Shown: in pieces, positions 1 through 8,768 of the stretch
How the letters are laid out: each line of letters begins with the position of its first letter
Position numbering within the stretch: position 1 is the first letter of the stretch
Assembly: GCA_900765165.1 (NCBI GenBank)
Contig: CAAFQR010000042.1
Location: forward strand, 4,695-68,694
Length of the DNA stretch: 64,000 bases
Direction: 5' to 3'
Source: Veillonellaceae bacterium
Lineage (GTDB): Bacteria > Bacillota > Negativicutes > Veillonellales > Veillonellaceae
Translations under genes and position numbers: made by a program
Notes under the pieces: model-generated
Database searches by the model: none
What the model saw: the letters and a program-made list of their open reading frames with translations, nothing else
What the model was told of the DNA's origin: nothing

Positions 1-789
1 TACGATAGGCACTGCCTTCGCTTCGTCGGCCGTTTCATCGATAAACACGTGGACTACACCGCTGCCGGTTTCAATAACCGGAATGATGCTTTCCGTTACG
101 ATGCGCTTAATGAGCCCTGCCCCACCACGGGGAATAACGACGTCAATATAGTCACGCAGTGTTAAGAGCGGTCCTACGGCTTCACGGTCCGTAATGGTTA
201 CGAGCTGTACCGCATCTTCCGGCAAGCCAACGGACTTCAAGGCGTCGCGAATGATACCAACCATGCACTGATTGGAGCCCATTGCTTCCTTGCCGCCGCG
301 CAAGATTACGGCATTACCAGTCTTCAGCGTCAACGCTGCCGCATCAACGGTAACATTCGGTCGCGCTTCGTAAATAATGGCAATAACACCTAAAGGCACG
401 CTGACTTTTTTCACTTCAAGGCCATTAGGACGAGTTACCGTTTCTAATACCTTACCCGTCGGATCTTCTAGGTCTATAACCTGTCGCACCCCTTCGGCCA
501 TTTGATGAATACGGTCGGCGGTTAAGCGCAAGCGGTCCATCATGATAGTAGGCAAGCCGTTTGTAGCGGCGTTTTTCATATCTTCTTCGTTGGCAGCGAG
601 AATCTCCGCACTGTGTGCCTCTAAGCCATCGGCAATAGCGGCCAGTGCTTCATTTTTCTTTGTCTCATCAGCAGAAAGCAACGCCGTGGATGCTTTCTTC
701 GCCTTCTTACCCATATCGGTAAAAATGGCTAAATATTCAGCAGCTTTATCAGTAGCTGTATTCGCTAAGTTATCTGCTTGTATCGTCAT
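1..789 (-). CDS. proA: Glutamate-5-semialdehyde dehydrogenase (gamma-glutamyl phosphate reductase), 3' end beyond window
   Basis: Second enzyme of proline synthesis: reduces gamma-glutamyl phosphate to glutamate-5-semialdehyde with NADPH in the cytoplasm. The reading frame is open from the ATG at 789 to the window edge (263 codons) and translates to a typical ProA N-terminal part, with segments such as IYEARPNVTVDAAALTLKTG and NAVILRGGKEA of the aldehyde dehydrogenase fold. The catalytic cysteine lies downstream and is not in the window. A strong Shine-Dalgarno AGGAGGTGAC precedes the ATG. It follows proB by 26 bp, so the two are surely one operon. The partial state is due only to the window boundary. 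Confidence 0.95.
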   Translation of the reverse strand, partial: MTIQADNLANTATDKAAEYLAIFTDMGKKAKKASTALLSADETKKNEALAAIADGLEAHSAEILAANEEDMKNAATNGLPTIMMDRLRLTADRIHQMAEGVRQVIDLEDPTGKVLETVTRPNGLEVKKVSVPLGVIAIIYEARPNVTVDAAALTLKTGNAVILRGGKEAMGSNQCMVGIIRDALKSVGLPEDAVQLVTITDREAVGPLLTLRDYIDVVIPRGGAGLIKRIVTESIIPVIETGSGVVHVFIDETADEAKAVPIV

Positions 790-815
790 AAGAAGTCACC
801 TCCTCAGTAGGTTCA

Positions 816-1970
816 TTAACGGAGTACTACTAGGTTGTCGCGGTGAATCACTTCATCGAAGGCTACCGCTACACCTAAGCGCTCCGGAATGTCCGCGGAG
901 TTTACACCTTTAATGCGGTCAATATCCTCGGCGGAATAATTGACAATGCCGCGGGCGATTTCCTCGTTATTGTGGTAAATCGAAACCGTTTCCCCTTCAT
1001 GGAAATCACCGGTTACCATGGTAACGCCAACGGGCAAGAGGCTGGAGCCATGAGTCAAAATGGCTTTGGCACAGCCATCGTCCACGGTTAAGGCGCCCTT
1101 CAAACGAGAGCCGAAAGCCATCCAGCGCTTGCGCATGTGCGGCTTATCGGACTTAGCTACGAAATGAGTGCCTCTGATTTCACCATTGGCAACGGCGCGA
1201 ATGGAGTCGTCCGACGCACCGGATGCGATGACCATGTCCACGCCGGAGTTGATAGCGATATTAGCCGCTTCAATCTTCGTGTACATGCCACCGGTACCAC
1301 GGGAAGAACCGGCGCCACCGGAAATCTCGTAAATGTGCGGCGTAATGGCTTCCACCGTGTCGATAAGGGTAGCCGTCGGATCCTTTTGCGGATTCGCCGT
1401 GTAGAGCCCTTCAATATCCGATAAGATGATGAGCAAATCCGCTTCGATAATGCTGGCTACGGACGCAGACAGCGTATCGTTGTCGCCGATTTTAAACTCC
1501 TCAACGGCAATAACGTCATTTTCGTTGATAATAGGGATTGCACCCAAGTTTAAAAGCGAAAACAGCGTGTTACGAAGGTTTACGTACCGCGACCGCTTCG
1601 TCGTGTCTTCACGGGTCAGCAATATCTGCCCTACTACATGACCATACTCGCGGAACATTTTCTCATAGGTATGTAAGAGCACGCCTTGGCCAACGGAAGC
1701 AGCAGCTTGTCGGATAGCCAAATCCTGTGGTCGCTCTTTGAACCCCAACGCCGGCAACCCGGCGCTAACAGCACCAGACGATACAAGTATCATCTGCTTG
1801 CCTTGGTTCGCTAAATCCGCCATTTGCTTCACTATGGATTCGATACGGTACAAATTCAATCGGCCTGTTTCGTGAGTCAGCGTACTGGACCCAACCTTGA
1901 CCACGATGCGGCGCGCATCCTTTAAAGCTTCGCGCAGTGCCTTCGTATTCGGCCCTTTTGTATCTGCCAT
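816..1970 (-). CDS. proB: Glutamate 5-kinase
   Basis: Phosphorylates glutamate to gamma-glutamyl phosphate, the first and usually proline-inhibited step of proline synthesis; the product passes to ProA encoded just downstream. Visible are the amino-acid kinase signature KVGSSTLT near the N-terminus, LVSSGAVSAGLPALG and the NENDVIAVEE region, followed by a C-terminal PUA domain (about residues 280-370). Length is normal (384 aa). I start at the ATG at 1970 because AAAGGAG lies 8 nt upstream; an in-frame GTG at 1979 overlaps that ribosome binding site and is unlikely. It lies in the series obg-yhbY-proB-proA. Confidence 0.96.
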   Translation of the reverse strand: MADTKGPNTKALREALKDARRIVVKVGSSTLTHETGRLNLYRIESIVKQMADLANQGKQMILVSSGAVSAGLPALGFKERPQDLAIRQAAASVGQGVLLHTYEKMFREYGHVVGQILLTREDTTKRSRYVNLRNTLFSLLNLGAIPIINENDVIAVEEFKIGDNDTLSASVASIIEADLLIILSDIEGLYTANPQKDPTATLIDTVEAITPHIYEISGGAGSSRGTGGMYTKIEAANIAINSGVDMVIASGASDDSIRAVANGEIRGTHFVAKSDKPHMRKRWMAFGSRLKGALTVDDGCAKAILTHGSSLLPVGVTMVTGDFHEGETVSIYHNNEEIARGIVNYSAEDIDRIKGVNSADIPERLGVAVAFDEVIHRDNLVVLR

Positions 1971-2052
1971 CTTCGCCACTCCTTTCGTTGGTTCAAAACT
2001 TATGTCTTACGCGCCCCCGCCATCAGTAACGGGTGCGCCTCTGTTACTTTCA

Positions 2053-2343
2053 TTACTTCGGCAATACGATTTTCGGTTCTTTCTTTGCTTTGTACAATAC
2101 GCCGTTGTGGCCAATAACCTGTACCAGCTCAGCGCCAAGCATGTCCGCCAATTCGGCAAACACTTCTTCAGCGTCTTCGATAGGCGCATTGTTCAAAATC
2201 TTAACCTTAATCAATTCACGAGCGGTAATGGCCGCGCGCGCACTGTCGATTACAGCGTCTTCAAGGCCACCCTTACCAATGTTAACTACGGCCGGCATGG
2301 TTGCTGCTAAGGACCGTAAATAGCGTTTCTGTTTTCCTGTCAT
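2053..2343 (-). CDS. yhbY: CRS1/YhbY-domain RNA-binding protein
   Basis: Small (96 aa) RNA-binding protein with a CRM (CRS1-YhbY) domain filling the whole chain, known to associate with pre-50S ribosomal particles. Sequence signs are the opening MTGKQKRYLRSLA, the conserved IGKGGLEDAVI (GxxG-type loop) and the C-terminal QVIGHNGVLYKAKKE. It is preceded by AGAGGAG and lies 12 bp after obg, a pairing that makes sense because both act on the large subunit. No oddity is seen. Confidence 0.92.
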   Translation of the reverse strand: MTGKQKRYLRSLAATMPAVVNIGKGGLEDAVIDSARAAITARELIKVKILNNAPIEDAEEVFAELADMLGAELVQVIGHNGVLYKAKKEPKIVLPK

Positions 2344-2355
2344 AAACTCCTCTTT

Positions 2356-3648
2356 CTACTCCTGGTCTTCGCTGTCAAAATCGTGGAAGGTAAAGCGCTG
2401 GTCGCCGATGACAACTTCGTCGCCATTCTTACAGCCTCTCGCCTTCAACAAATTATCCAGTTCCATGTAATTCCAGATTTTCTGGAAACGACGCAAGGAC
2501 TGTTCATCGTCCAAGTTGGTCATGGCTACCAATTTTTCGATGCGGGCACCGGTAATAATAAACGATGCGTCGTCACCGCGCGTAATTTCAAATTCTTTTT
2601 CCGGTTTCGCTTCGTACGTTACTTCTTCAACGGTGGTTTCCGGATCCGGAACGTAGTTGGTCACATAGTACCATGCGCGTTCTACCAAGGCCGGCAAGCC
2701 TTCACCGGTCAATGCATTCACCGGGAATACTTCATAGCCGTTATCGGTAAAGTACTTCGTTACGCGGGGAATGGTTTCTTCGTCCTGCACGAGGTCGATT
2801 TTATTGAGCGCAATAATCTGCTTTTTCTTGCTCAGCTTTTCGCTGTATTTCGCCAACTCCGCGTTAATCTTATGGAAGTCGTCGATAGGGTCGCGACCTT
2901 CCAAACCGGACACATCGAGCACATGGATTAAGATGTTGCTTCGTTCCACATGGCGCAAGAAGCTGTGACCTAAGCCAACGCCTTCAGACGCCCCTTCGAT
3001 AAGACCGGGAATATCGGCCATAACGAAGCTATTGCCTTCGCTAACGGACACAACGCCCAATACCGGTGTCAACGTGGTGAAATGATATTCCGCCACTTCC
3101 GGTTTCGCCGACGAAACCTTGCGAATAATGCTAGACTTACCAACGCTCGGATAGCCTAACAAACCAACGTCAGCCAATACCTTCAGTTCCAACTGAACCC
3201 AACGTTCTTCGCCCGGTTCGCCCTTCTCCGCAAAGGTTGGCGCACGGTTAGCACTAGTGTGGAAGTGCGCGTTGCCGCGACCACCACGACCGCCTTTGGC
3301 CACCACAAAGGTCTGACCATCTTCAACGAGGTCTGCCATGAGCTGGCCCGTTTCTTCGTCACGCACCGTAGTCCCCAAAGGAACCGGCACGATCATAGCG
3401 TCGCGGCCGCGACCGTATTTATTGCTGCTCTGGCCGTTTTCACCGGCCTGGCCTTTAAACTGTCTTTTATATCTGAAATCAACGAGCGTATTGATGTTTC
3501 TGTCTGCTTGAAGTATGATGTCCGCTCCTTTACCGCCGTCGCCGCCGTTAGGCCCGCCGTTAGGAACATACTTTTCGCGTCGGAAACTACTCATCCCGTT
3601 GCCGCCGTCACCGGCTTTAACAAAAATTCTGGCACGATCGATAAACAT
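2356..3648 (-). CDS. obgE: Obg family GTPase (CgtA), ribosome assembly / stress
   Basis: Essential GTPase acting in 50S maturation and stress signalling. Three parts are visible: the glycine-rich Obg domain (about residues 1-158, with NGGPNGGDGGKGADI), the G domain with P-loop GYPSVGKSS, switch region DIPGLIEGA and NKID, and the C-terminal OCT domain (about 345-425). I choose the ATG at 3648 (protein starts MFIDRARI, as in the family) because GAGG lies 9 nt before it; the ATG at 3657 directly abuts that site. First gene of the obg-yhbY-proBA series; a 15-bp palindrome lies about 90 bp upstream. Confidence 0.96.
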   Translation of the reverse strand: MFIDRARIFVKAGDGGNGMSSFRREKYVPNGGPNGGDGGKGADIILQADRNINTLVDFRYKRQFKGQAGENGQSSNKYGRGRDAMIVPVPLGTTVRDEETGQLMADLVEDGQTFVVAKGGRGGRGNAHFHTSANRAPTFAEKGEPGEERWVQLELKVLADVGLLGYPSVGKSSIIRKVSSAKPEVAEYHFTTLTPVLGVVSVSEGNSFVMADIPGLIEGASEGVGLGHSFLRHVERSNILIHVLDVSGLEGRDPIDDFHKINAELAKYSEKLSKKKQIIALNKIDLVQDEETIPRVTKYFTDNGYEVFPVNALTGEGLPALVERAWYYVTNYVPDPETTVEEVTYEAKPEKEFEITRGDDASFIITGARIEKLVAMTNLDDEQSLRRFQKIWNYMELDNLLKARGCKNGDEVVIGDQRFTFHDFDSEDQE

Positions 3649-3730
3649 AGTTTTCATCCTCTACTATAAATATATTGTTGTTAGTACGTTATACTGTGCA
3701 GTAAACTGCAAAGTTAGTTGCTGTAAAGTG

Positions 3731-3745
3731 GTGAAATTATTTCAC
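3731..3745. promoter_or_regulatory. Perfect 15-bp palindrome upstream of obg (possible operator)
   Basis: The sequence GTGAAATTATTTCAC is a perfect inverted repeat around a central T. It lies 83-97 bp upstream of the obg start and just downstream of a weak promoter-like pair on the minus strand (TTGGGT, 15-bp spacer, TATATT at 3748-3774). The half-site resembles that of Rex operators, but the spacing between half-sites is one base longer than in the usual Rex box. Its half-site word recurs in other gaps of this window. Function is not established. Confidence 0.35.
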
Positions 3746-3760
3746 AAAATATAGTGAAGA

Positions 3761-3786
3761 TGGCGGTAACCCAAATGCTACCGCCA
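3761..3786 (-). terminator. Weak hairpin after ctpA
   Basis: TGGCGGTA and TACCGCCA form an 8-bp stem with a 10-nt loop 8 bp beyond the ctpA stop codon. There is no proper run of T after it on the minus strand, so it is a weak or factor-assisted terminator at best, or an mRNA 3' stabiliser. Confidence 0.45.
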
Positions 3787-3793
3787 AAACTTC

Positions 3794-4969
3794 CTACTTA
3801 CCCGACTGAAGTCGAGTCATTAATACCTCTATCGCCTTTTGGAGCTGCGTATCGTCCGCTTCGGAGGAAGCGCCCTTCGGCAACTCTATGGTGATATCCG
3901 GTTTGATGCCGATACCATCGATAACGCGGTCATTCGGCGTATGATATTTGGCGATGGTCACTTTAATGCCCTGGTCGCCCAAATTATTGAGTACTACTTG
4001 AACCGTACCTTTACCGTAACTGTTCGTCCCGATAATGGTACCGGCTTTTTCATCCTGCACGGCACCGGCTACGATTTCAGAAGCACTGGCAGACCCTTTG
4101 TTGATCAATACAACGAGGGGAATCTGTTTTTCCAGGCCCTGGGAATCATAGGATTCGGTGTGCCCACTGCGATCCTTTACAGTCACAATAGGACCGGCCG
4201 GCAAAATGTAATCAGACACATCACGTGCAGCCGTTAAGAGGCCGCCCGGATTATTGCGCAAGTCAAGGATGAGGGCTTTCATGCCCTGTGCCTGCAAGGC
4301 TTTGTATTCCTTGGCAAAGTCAGCACCGGTCTGGTCGGCAAACTGACTGATGCGAATATAACCAATGCCGTCCTGGAGCATTTTGCCCTTTACGGTAGGC
4401 ATGGTAATGTCGGCGCGGGTAATAGTAACGTTTTTCGTTTCACTACCACTGCGAATGCCTAACACGACTTGCGTGCCCGCAGCGCCGCGCATAAGCTTGG
4501 AGGCTTCTTCTAAGGACATGCTAGCCGTGCTCTTACCGTCGATGGAGACGATGTTGTCACCAGCCTTGATGCCTGCCTTAGCAGCCGGCGTATCCTCAAT
4601 AGCCGACACAACCTCTAGCCCATTCTGCCCCTTACCAATAACAATCCCTACACCACTGTATGTACCGCTAACCTGCATGCGCATGGCATCGTAGTCTTGC
4701 GGCGTCAAATATTGACTATGCGGTTCGCCTAAGGAACTGATAAGGCCTTGGAGCATCCCTTCAAAGAGCGTCGTCTTGGCCACCGGTTCCATGTATACGT
4801 GGCTGGCTACGAAATAGGTGAAACCAAAGCGCAACAAGCCTAAGGGCGTACCGGATACATACCAGAAAAAGAGCCATGTGAAAATGATGCCACTGAGCAG
4901 GAAACCTCCTACTCGACGACTCCATTTCAAGAACGAAGGATTTTGTAGAAAACGGGGCGTGTACTTCAT
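3794..4969 (-). CDS. ctpA: Carboxy-terminal processing protease (S41, CtpA/Prc-like)
   Basis: Membrane-anchored serine protease with a PDZ domain; the family trims or degrades envelope proteins, including murein hydrolases. An N-terminal transmembrane segment (about residues 20-43) is followed by a PDZ domain (about 95-175, GVGIVIGK...AGIKAGDNIVSIDG) and the S41 domain with the catalytic serine in NKGSASASEIVAG and the lysine in GTNSYGKGTVQ. Its ATG lies only 4 bp after the stop of the upstream LytM-protein gene and has no good ribosome binding site, so translational coupling is likely. Downstream of ftsEX and an EnvC-like hydrolase, it may control that hydrolase (inference). Confidence 0.93.
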   Translation of the reverse strand: MKYTPRFLQNPSFLKWSRRVGGFLLSGIIFTWLFFWYVSGTPLGLLRFGFTYFVASHVYMEPVAKTTLFEGMLQGLISSLGEPHSQYLTPQDYDAMRMQVSGTYSGVGIVIGKGQNGLEVVSAIEDTPAAKAGIKAGDNIVSIDGKSTASMSLEEASKLMRGAAGTQVVLGIRSGSETKNVTITRADITMPTVKGKMLQDGIGYIRISQFADQTGADFAKEYKALQAQGMKALILDLRNNPGGLLTAARDVSDYILPAGPIVTVKDRSGHTESYDSQGLEKQIPLVVLINKGSASASEIVAGAVQDEKAGTIIGTNSYGKGTVQVVLNNLGDQGIKVTIAKYHTPNDRVIDGIGIKPDITIELPKGASSEADDTQLQKAIEVLMTRLQSGK

Positions 4970-4973
4970 AGGC

Positions 4974-6200
4974 TTATAAGTAATTCAACGGGTTAACCGG
5001 ATCCCCGTTTACGCGCACTTCAAAGTGAACGTGCGGTCCCGTCGAGTTGCCTGTACTGCCGGCGTAGGCAATAACCTGACCTTTAGAAACCGTTTGACCG
5101 GCGCTTACGGCAAGTTCGGAGTTATGACCATACAAGGTAGACATACCATTGCCATGATCGATAATAACCGCATTACCGTAGCCGTCAATCCAGTCGGCTT
5201 CTACAACTACCCCACTATCGGCAGCATGTACCGGCGTACCTTCGTCAACGCCAATATCGATGCCGGAGTGGAAGATTTCACGGCCATAAATAGGATGGAA
5301 ACGATAGCCGAACGGCGAAGTGATTGGTCCGCTTACCGGCCAAGCCAACTGGCCTGTGCCTTGAACGTAACCGGCGTCACTACCGCCACCGCCGCCACCA
5401 CCACTGCTAGCTTGCTGTTGAGCGGCTGCAGCAGCTGCTGCGGCTGCCGCTGCGGCGGCTGCACGCTGGGCGGCACGAGCCTGCAACATAGCTTTAATGT
5501 TAGCCGAAGACTGTTGTAACGCAGCCAATTCCTGTTCGGCAGCGGCTTTATCCGTTTTTGCCTTATCGAGAACGGCCTGACGTTCCTGTTTCTTCTTAAC
5601 AATGGTAGCCTGTGCTTCTTTGGCCTTCTGTTCCAATTCTACAATCTGTTTCTTTTCATCTTCTAAGGCTGCCTTGCGCTGGTTGATTTCAGCGCGTTCC
5701 GTCTTAATGGCGTTAATCAAGGCAATATCCGAGTCGATGATTCGTTTCAGCATTTCCAAGCGGTTGGCAAAATCGCTGAAGTCCTTAGCGCCGATGACTA
5801 CGTCCAAGTAGCTTAGGCGGCCATTGATGTAAATGTCGCGCACGCGCTTCGTGAATACGCCTTCACGGCCTTGCAAGCGCTTCTGCGCTGCTTCTAAGGC
5901 TTTCTGATTCTGCAAAATCTGCTGTTCCACCTGGGAACGCTGGTTCTGATAATTCTTTAAATTTGCGGTAGCTTGCGCCAGCTCGTTTTCAATTTGATGG
6001 AGCTGTTGCGATATCGTACCAATTCGAGCTTCCGCATCGGCTTTCTTCGCATTCTGACTGTCCATCTGCTGCTGCACGCCGCTCAACTGATTATTTAAAT
6101 CTTCGTCTTCGGCTTGCAAGGTGCTAAGAGGTACCGATACAAAGACAGCCGTGCTGAGAAGAAATGCCGTTATGCGAAAGCGTAGTGATTTCTGTGCCAT
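4974..6200 (-). CDS. EnvC-like murein hydrolase / activator with M23 (LytM) domain
   Basis: Secreted peptidoglycan endopeptidase or hydrolase activator partner of FtsEX. A signal peptide (about residues 1-30) is followed by long coiled coils (about 35-235), a low-complexity linker made of a run of 14 alanines, QQQ and a run of 7 glycines, and a C-terminal LytM domain (about 300-400). The zinc ligands of an active M23 enzyme are all present: HSGIDIG gives H and D, HVHFEVR gives the HxH. This differs from E. coli EnvC, whose LytM domain is degenerate, so this protein may cut peptidoglycan itself. It lies 16 bp after ftsX with RBS GAGAAGAAGG. Confidence 0.9.
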   Translation of the reverse strand: MAQKSLRFRITAFLLSTAVFVSVPLSTLQAEDEDLNNQLSGVQQQMDSQNAKKADAEARIGTISQQLHQIENELAQATANLKNYQNQRSQVEQQILQNQKALEAAQKRLQGREGVFTKRVRDIYINGRLSYLDVVIGAKDFSDFANRLEMLKRIIDSDIALINAIKTERAEINQRKAALEDEKKQIVELEQKAKEAQATIVKKKQERQAVLDKAKTDKAAAEQELAALQQSSANIKAMLQARAAQRAAAAAAAAAAAAAAQQQASSGGGGGGGSDAGYVQGTGQLAWPVSGPITSPFGYRFHPIYGREIFHSGIDIGVDEGTPVHAADSGVVVEADWIDGYGNAVIIDHGNGMSTLYGHNSELAVSAGQTVSKGQVIAYAGSTGNSTGPHVHFEVRVNGDPVNPLNYL

Positions 6201-6216
6201 AACAAACCTTCTTCTC

Positions 6217-7104
6217 TTATACTTTCATATACTGTTTCAAGGAAATAGTAGAACCGATAGCGCCGACTACAATCCCTACGCCAAAAAGGATGGCACCTAA
6301 GTTGTAGAAGAACGGGAACATCGGTACTAACGGCAGGAAGGCCAAGGACGATTCCACTTCTACCGTTACAAAATGATAGAATTCCCATACGCAAGCCGCT
6401 GCGATAATGGCTCCGGTGAATCCTAACAGCATACCTTCGATGAGGAACGGCCAACGGATAAACCAGTTGGTAGCCCCTACATATTTCATAATAGCGATTT
6501 CCTTACGACGTGCGAACACGGTAAGACGAATCGTGTTGGAGATAATGAACAACGTTGCCCCAGCTAAGAACGCGATGAGGGCCATACCGCCGTAACGAAT
6601 GACTTCGGTAATTTTGAAAATCTGTTCGATTACGTCCTGACCATAGTGAGCAGATTCAACGCCCGGGAAGGTAGTAACGAGCTTAGCTGCGTTCTTAACT
6701 TCTTCCGGATTGTTGAAGGTAATCACATAGGATGCCGGCAACGGGTTCGTGCCATTTAAGGCGTCCACTAAGCCCTGCTGGTCACCTAAGCGCTGTTTGA
6801 AGCGTTTCATGGCTTCTGCTTTATTGATGAATTCCAGCTTACGGATATCCGGTAAGGCTTTAATCTTCTTACCTACTTCCATAGTCTGCTGGGTGGTCAA
6901 GCCATCCTTCATGTATACGCTCAGTTCTACCTGATTTTCCAGGTTCGATGCGAGGTTGTTAAGATTAACAACACCGCAGGTAAACACACCGAGGATAAAC
7001 AAGGATAAGGCCACCGTGGAGATGGACGCTAATGTCATGAGGCCGTTACGGCTCATGGATTTAATCGCTTCTTTTACAAAATAACCAAACGTTCTAAGCT
7101 TCAT
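6217..7104 (-). CDS. ftsX: Cell-division ABC transporter permease-like subunit FtsX
   Basis: Membrane partner of FtsE; the complex does not transport but transmits ATP hydrolysis to murein hydrolases outside the membrane. Visible are an N-terminal transmembrane helix after MKLRTFGYFVKEAIKSM, a large extracytoplasmic loop (about residues 45-155) that would contact the coiled coil of the neighbouring EnvC-like protein, and three more helices. The ATG at 7104 is chosen: GAGGTG lies upstream and the start overlaps the ftsE stop by 11 bp, as is usual; a longer frame to 7131 would overlap ftsE much more. Length 295 aa is normal. Confidence 0.95.
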   Translation of the reverse strand: MKLRTFGYFVKEAIKSMSRNGLMTLASISTVALSLFILGVFTCGVVNLNNLASNLENQVELSVYMKDGLTTQQTMEVGKKIKALPDIRKLEFINKAEAMKRFKQRLGDQQGLVDALNGTNPLPASYVITFNNPEEVKNAAKLVTTFPGVESAHYGQDVIEQIFKITEVIRYGGMALIAFLAGATLFIISNTIRLTVFARRKEIAIMKYVGATNWFIRWPFLIEGMLLGFTGAIIAAACVWEFYHFVTVEVESSLAFLPLVPMFPFFYNLGAILFGVGIVVGAIGSTISLKQYMKV

Positions 7105-7780
7105 GGAATTCGGCACCTCGCAATCTATCACTTACTACGCGGCCTGCTTCCAAAGCAATGACACGTTTATTCAAATATCTAACCATTTCCATATCGTGCG
7201 TAACCATGACAATGGTCGTACCGGAGTTGTTAATCTGTTTAAACAAATCCATGATGTCACGACTGGTATTAGGGTCAAGGTTCCCTGTCGGTTCGTCGGC
7301 AATCAAGATCAACGGTTTGTTGACAATGGCGCGGGCAATCGCTACGCGCTGCTGTTCACCGCCGCTCAAATCCTGCGGTAAATCATTGGCTTTATGAGGC
7401 AAGCCAACCAATTCCAACACTCTTGATACTTTTTCGCGAATGATTTTCGGCTTTTCTTCGATTACTTCTAAGGCAAAGGCGATGTTTTCAAACACCGTCT
7501 TGTTCGGCAATAACCGGAAATCCTGAAACACTGTCCCCAAACGTCTTCTCAGGTACGGAATTTTGCGTTTTTTCAGCTTCGTTACGTCAATTTCATTGAC
7601 GATAACCGTACCGGAATCGGGCATCACTTCATGAGACAACAGTTTAATAAACGTAGATTTACCGGCACCACTGGCACCACAGATCAACACGAATTCCCCT
7701 TTATCTATCTGAATTGATACGTCCTCCAACGCTAACGAGCCGTTCTCGTACACCTTGTTGACATGGTTAAATTCAATCAT
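7094..7780 (-). CDS. ftsE: Cell-division ATP-binding protein FtsE
   Basis: ATPase of the FtsEX complex at the septum. All ABC motifs are present in 228 aa: Walker A GASGAGKST, signature [15 protein letters not shown], Walker B LILIADEPTGNLD and the switch histidine in MVTHDME. RBS AAAGGAAG precedes the ATG. It is followed by overlapping ftsX, then the EnvC-like protein and ctpA, forming one divisome unit, and is preceded by the transketolase pair with a 50-bp gap. Confidence 0.96.
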   Translation of the reverse strand: MIEFNHVNKVYENGSLALEDVSIQIDKGEFVLICGASGAGKSTFIKLLSHEVMPDSGTVIVNEIDVTKLKKRKIPYLRRRLGTVFQDFRLLPNKTVFENIAFALEVIEEKPKIIREKVSRVLELVGLPHKANDLPQDLSGGEQQRVAIARAIVNKPLILIADEPTGNLDPNTSRDIMDLFKQINNSGTTIVMVTHDMEMVRYLNKRVIALEAGRVVSDRLRGAEFHEA

Positions 7781-7830
7781 CTGATAACTTCCTTTACTAA
7801 TACTAAGCCCTGCTCGTAAGGAACAGACTT

Positions 7831-8766
7831 TTACAGTTTACGCTCTAAAACTTTGCGAACCGCTGCTACGATATATTCCGCAGACAAGCCGTATTTCGCC
7901 ATCAATTCTTTCGGCGTACCGGATTCGCCAAACGTGTCTTTAACGCCAACACGTTCTACCGGAACCGGAACGGTTTCCGTAACTGCTTCGGCTACGGCTG
8001 CCCCTAAGCCACCGTAAATATTGTGTTCTTCAGCAGTTACAATAGCGCCGGTTTCCTTAGCAGCTTTTGCTACAGCGTCAACGTCAAGCGGTTTGATGGA
8101 TGCCATGTTGATAACACGAACGTCAATGCCTTCGGAAGCCAAGGTTTCAGCCGCTTCCATAGCAGGACCAACCAAAGCACCGCAAGCGATAATCGTAGCG
8201 GCTTCGCCATCACGAAGAGTGGTCGCTTTGCCAGGTTTAAATTCGTAGCCTTCCGGCGTTACGTCTTCTACACCGGCACGGCCTAAGCGAACGTATACCG
8301 GACCAACATAATTGGCAGCCCATTTGATAACGGCTTTCGTTTCAGCTGCATCGGCCGGTACCACAACCGTCATGTTCGCTACAGCGCGCATGCACGCAAT
8401 ATCCTCAAGGCTCTGGTGAGTAGCACCATCTTCGCCAACGGTCAAGCCTGCGTGAGTTGCGCAGATTTTAACGTTCAATTTCGGATAGCAAACAGCGTTA
8501 CGAACCTGTTCGAAAGCACGACCTACAGCAAACATAGCGAAGGACGATACAAACGGGATTTTGCCGGCAGCAGCAAGACCGGCGCCAACGCTGATCAAGT
8601 TCTGTTCTGCAATACCTACATTAAAGAAACGATCCGGATAGGCTTTTTTGAAGCCGTCCGTTTTCGTGGATTTCGATAAATCGGCGTCCAATACGACGAT
8701 TTTTTTATTTTCAGCACCAACTTCAACTAATGCGGCACCGTATGCTTCACGAGTAGCTTTGCCCAT
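7831..8766 (-). CDS. Transketolase, C-terminal subunit
   Basis: Second half of a split transketolase (311 aa), holding the pyrimidine-binding and C-terminal domains. Features are VGIAEQNLISVGAGLAAAGK, with the glutamate that activates thiamine diphosphate, and THAGLTVGEDGATHQSLEDI. The start lies 2 bp after the stop of the N-terminal half, so the two are translated together in equal amounts. Splitting is usual in archaea and many Firmicutes. The pair serves the non-oxidative pentose phosphate pathway. Confidence 0.94.
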   Translation of the reverse strand: MGKATREAYGAALVEVGAENKKIVVLDADLSKSTKTDGFKKAYPDRFFNVGIAEQNLISVGAGLAAAGKIPFVSSFAMFAVGRAFEQVRNAVCYPKLNVKICATHAGLTVGEDGATHQSLEDIACMRAVANMTVVVPADAAETKAVIKWAANYVGPVYVRLGRAGVEDVTPEGYEFKPGKATTLRDGEAATIIACGALVGPAMEAAETLASEGIDVRVINMASIKPLDVDAVAKAAKETGAIVTAEEHNIYGGLGAAVAEAVTETVPVPVERVGVKDTFGESGTPKELMAKYGLSAEYIVAAVRKVLERKL

Positions 8767-8768
8767 GG

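Noticed and set aside
3731..3745. Canonical Rex operator
   Set aside because: Half-sites match, but five bases instead of four separate GTGAA and TTCAC; kept only as an unassigned palindrome.
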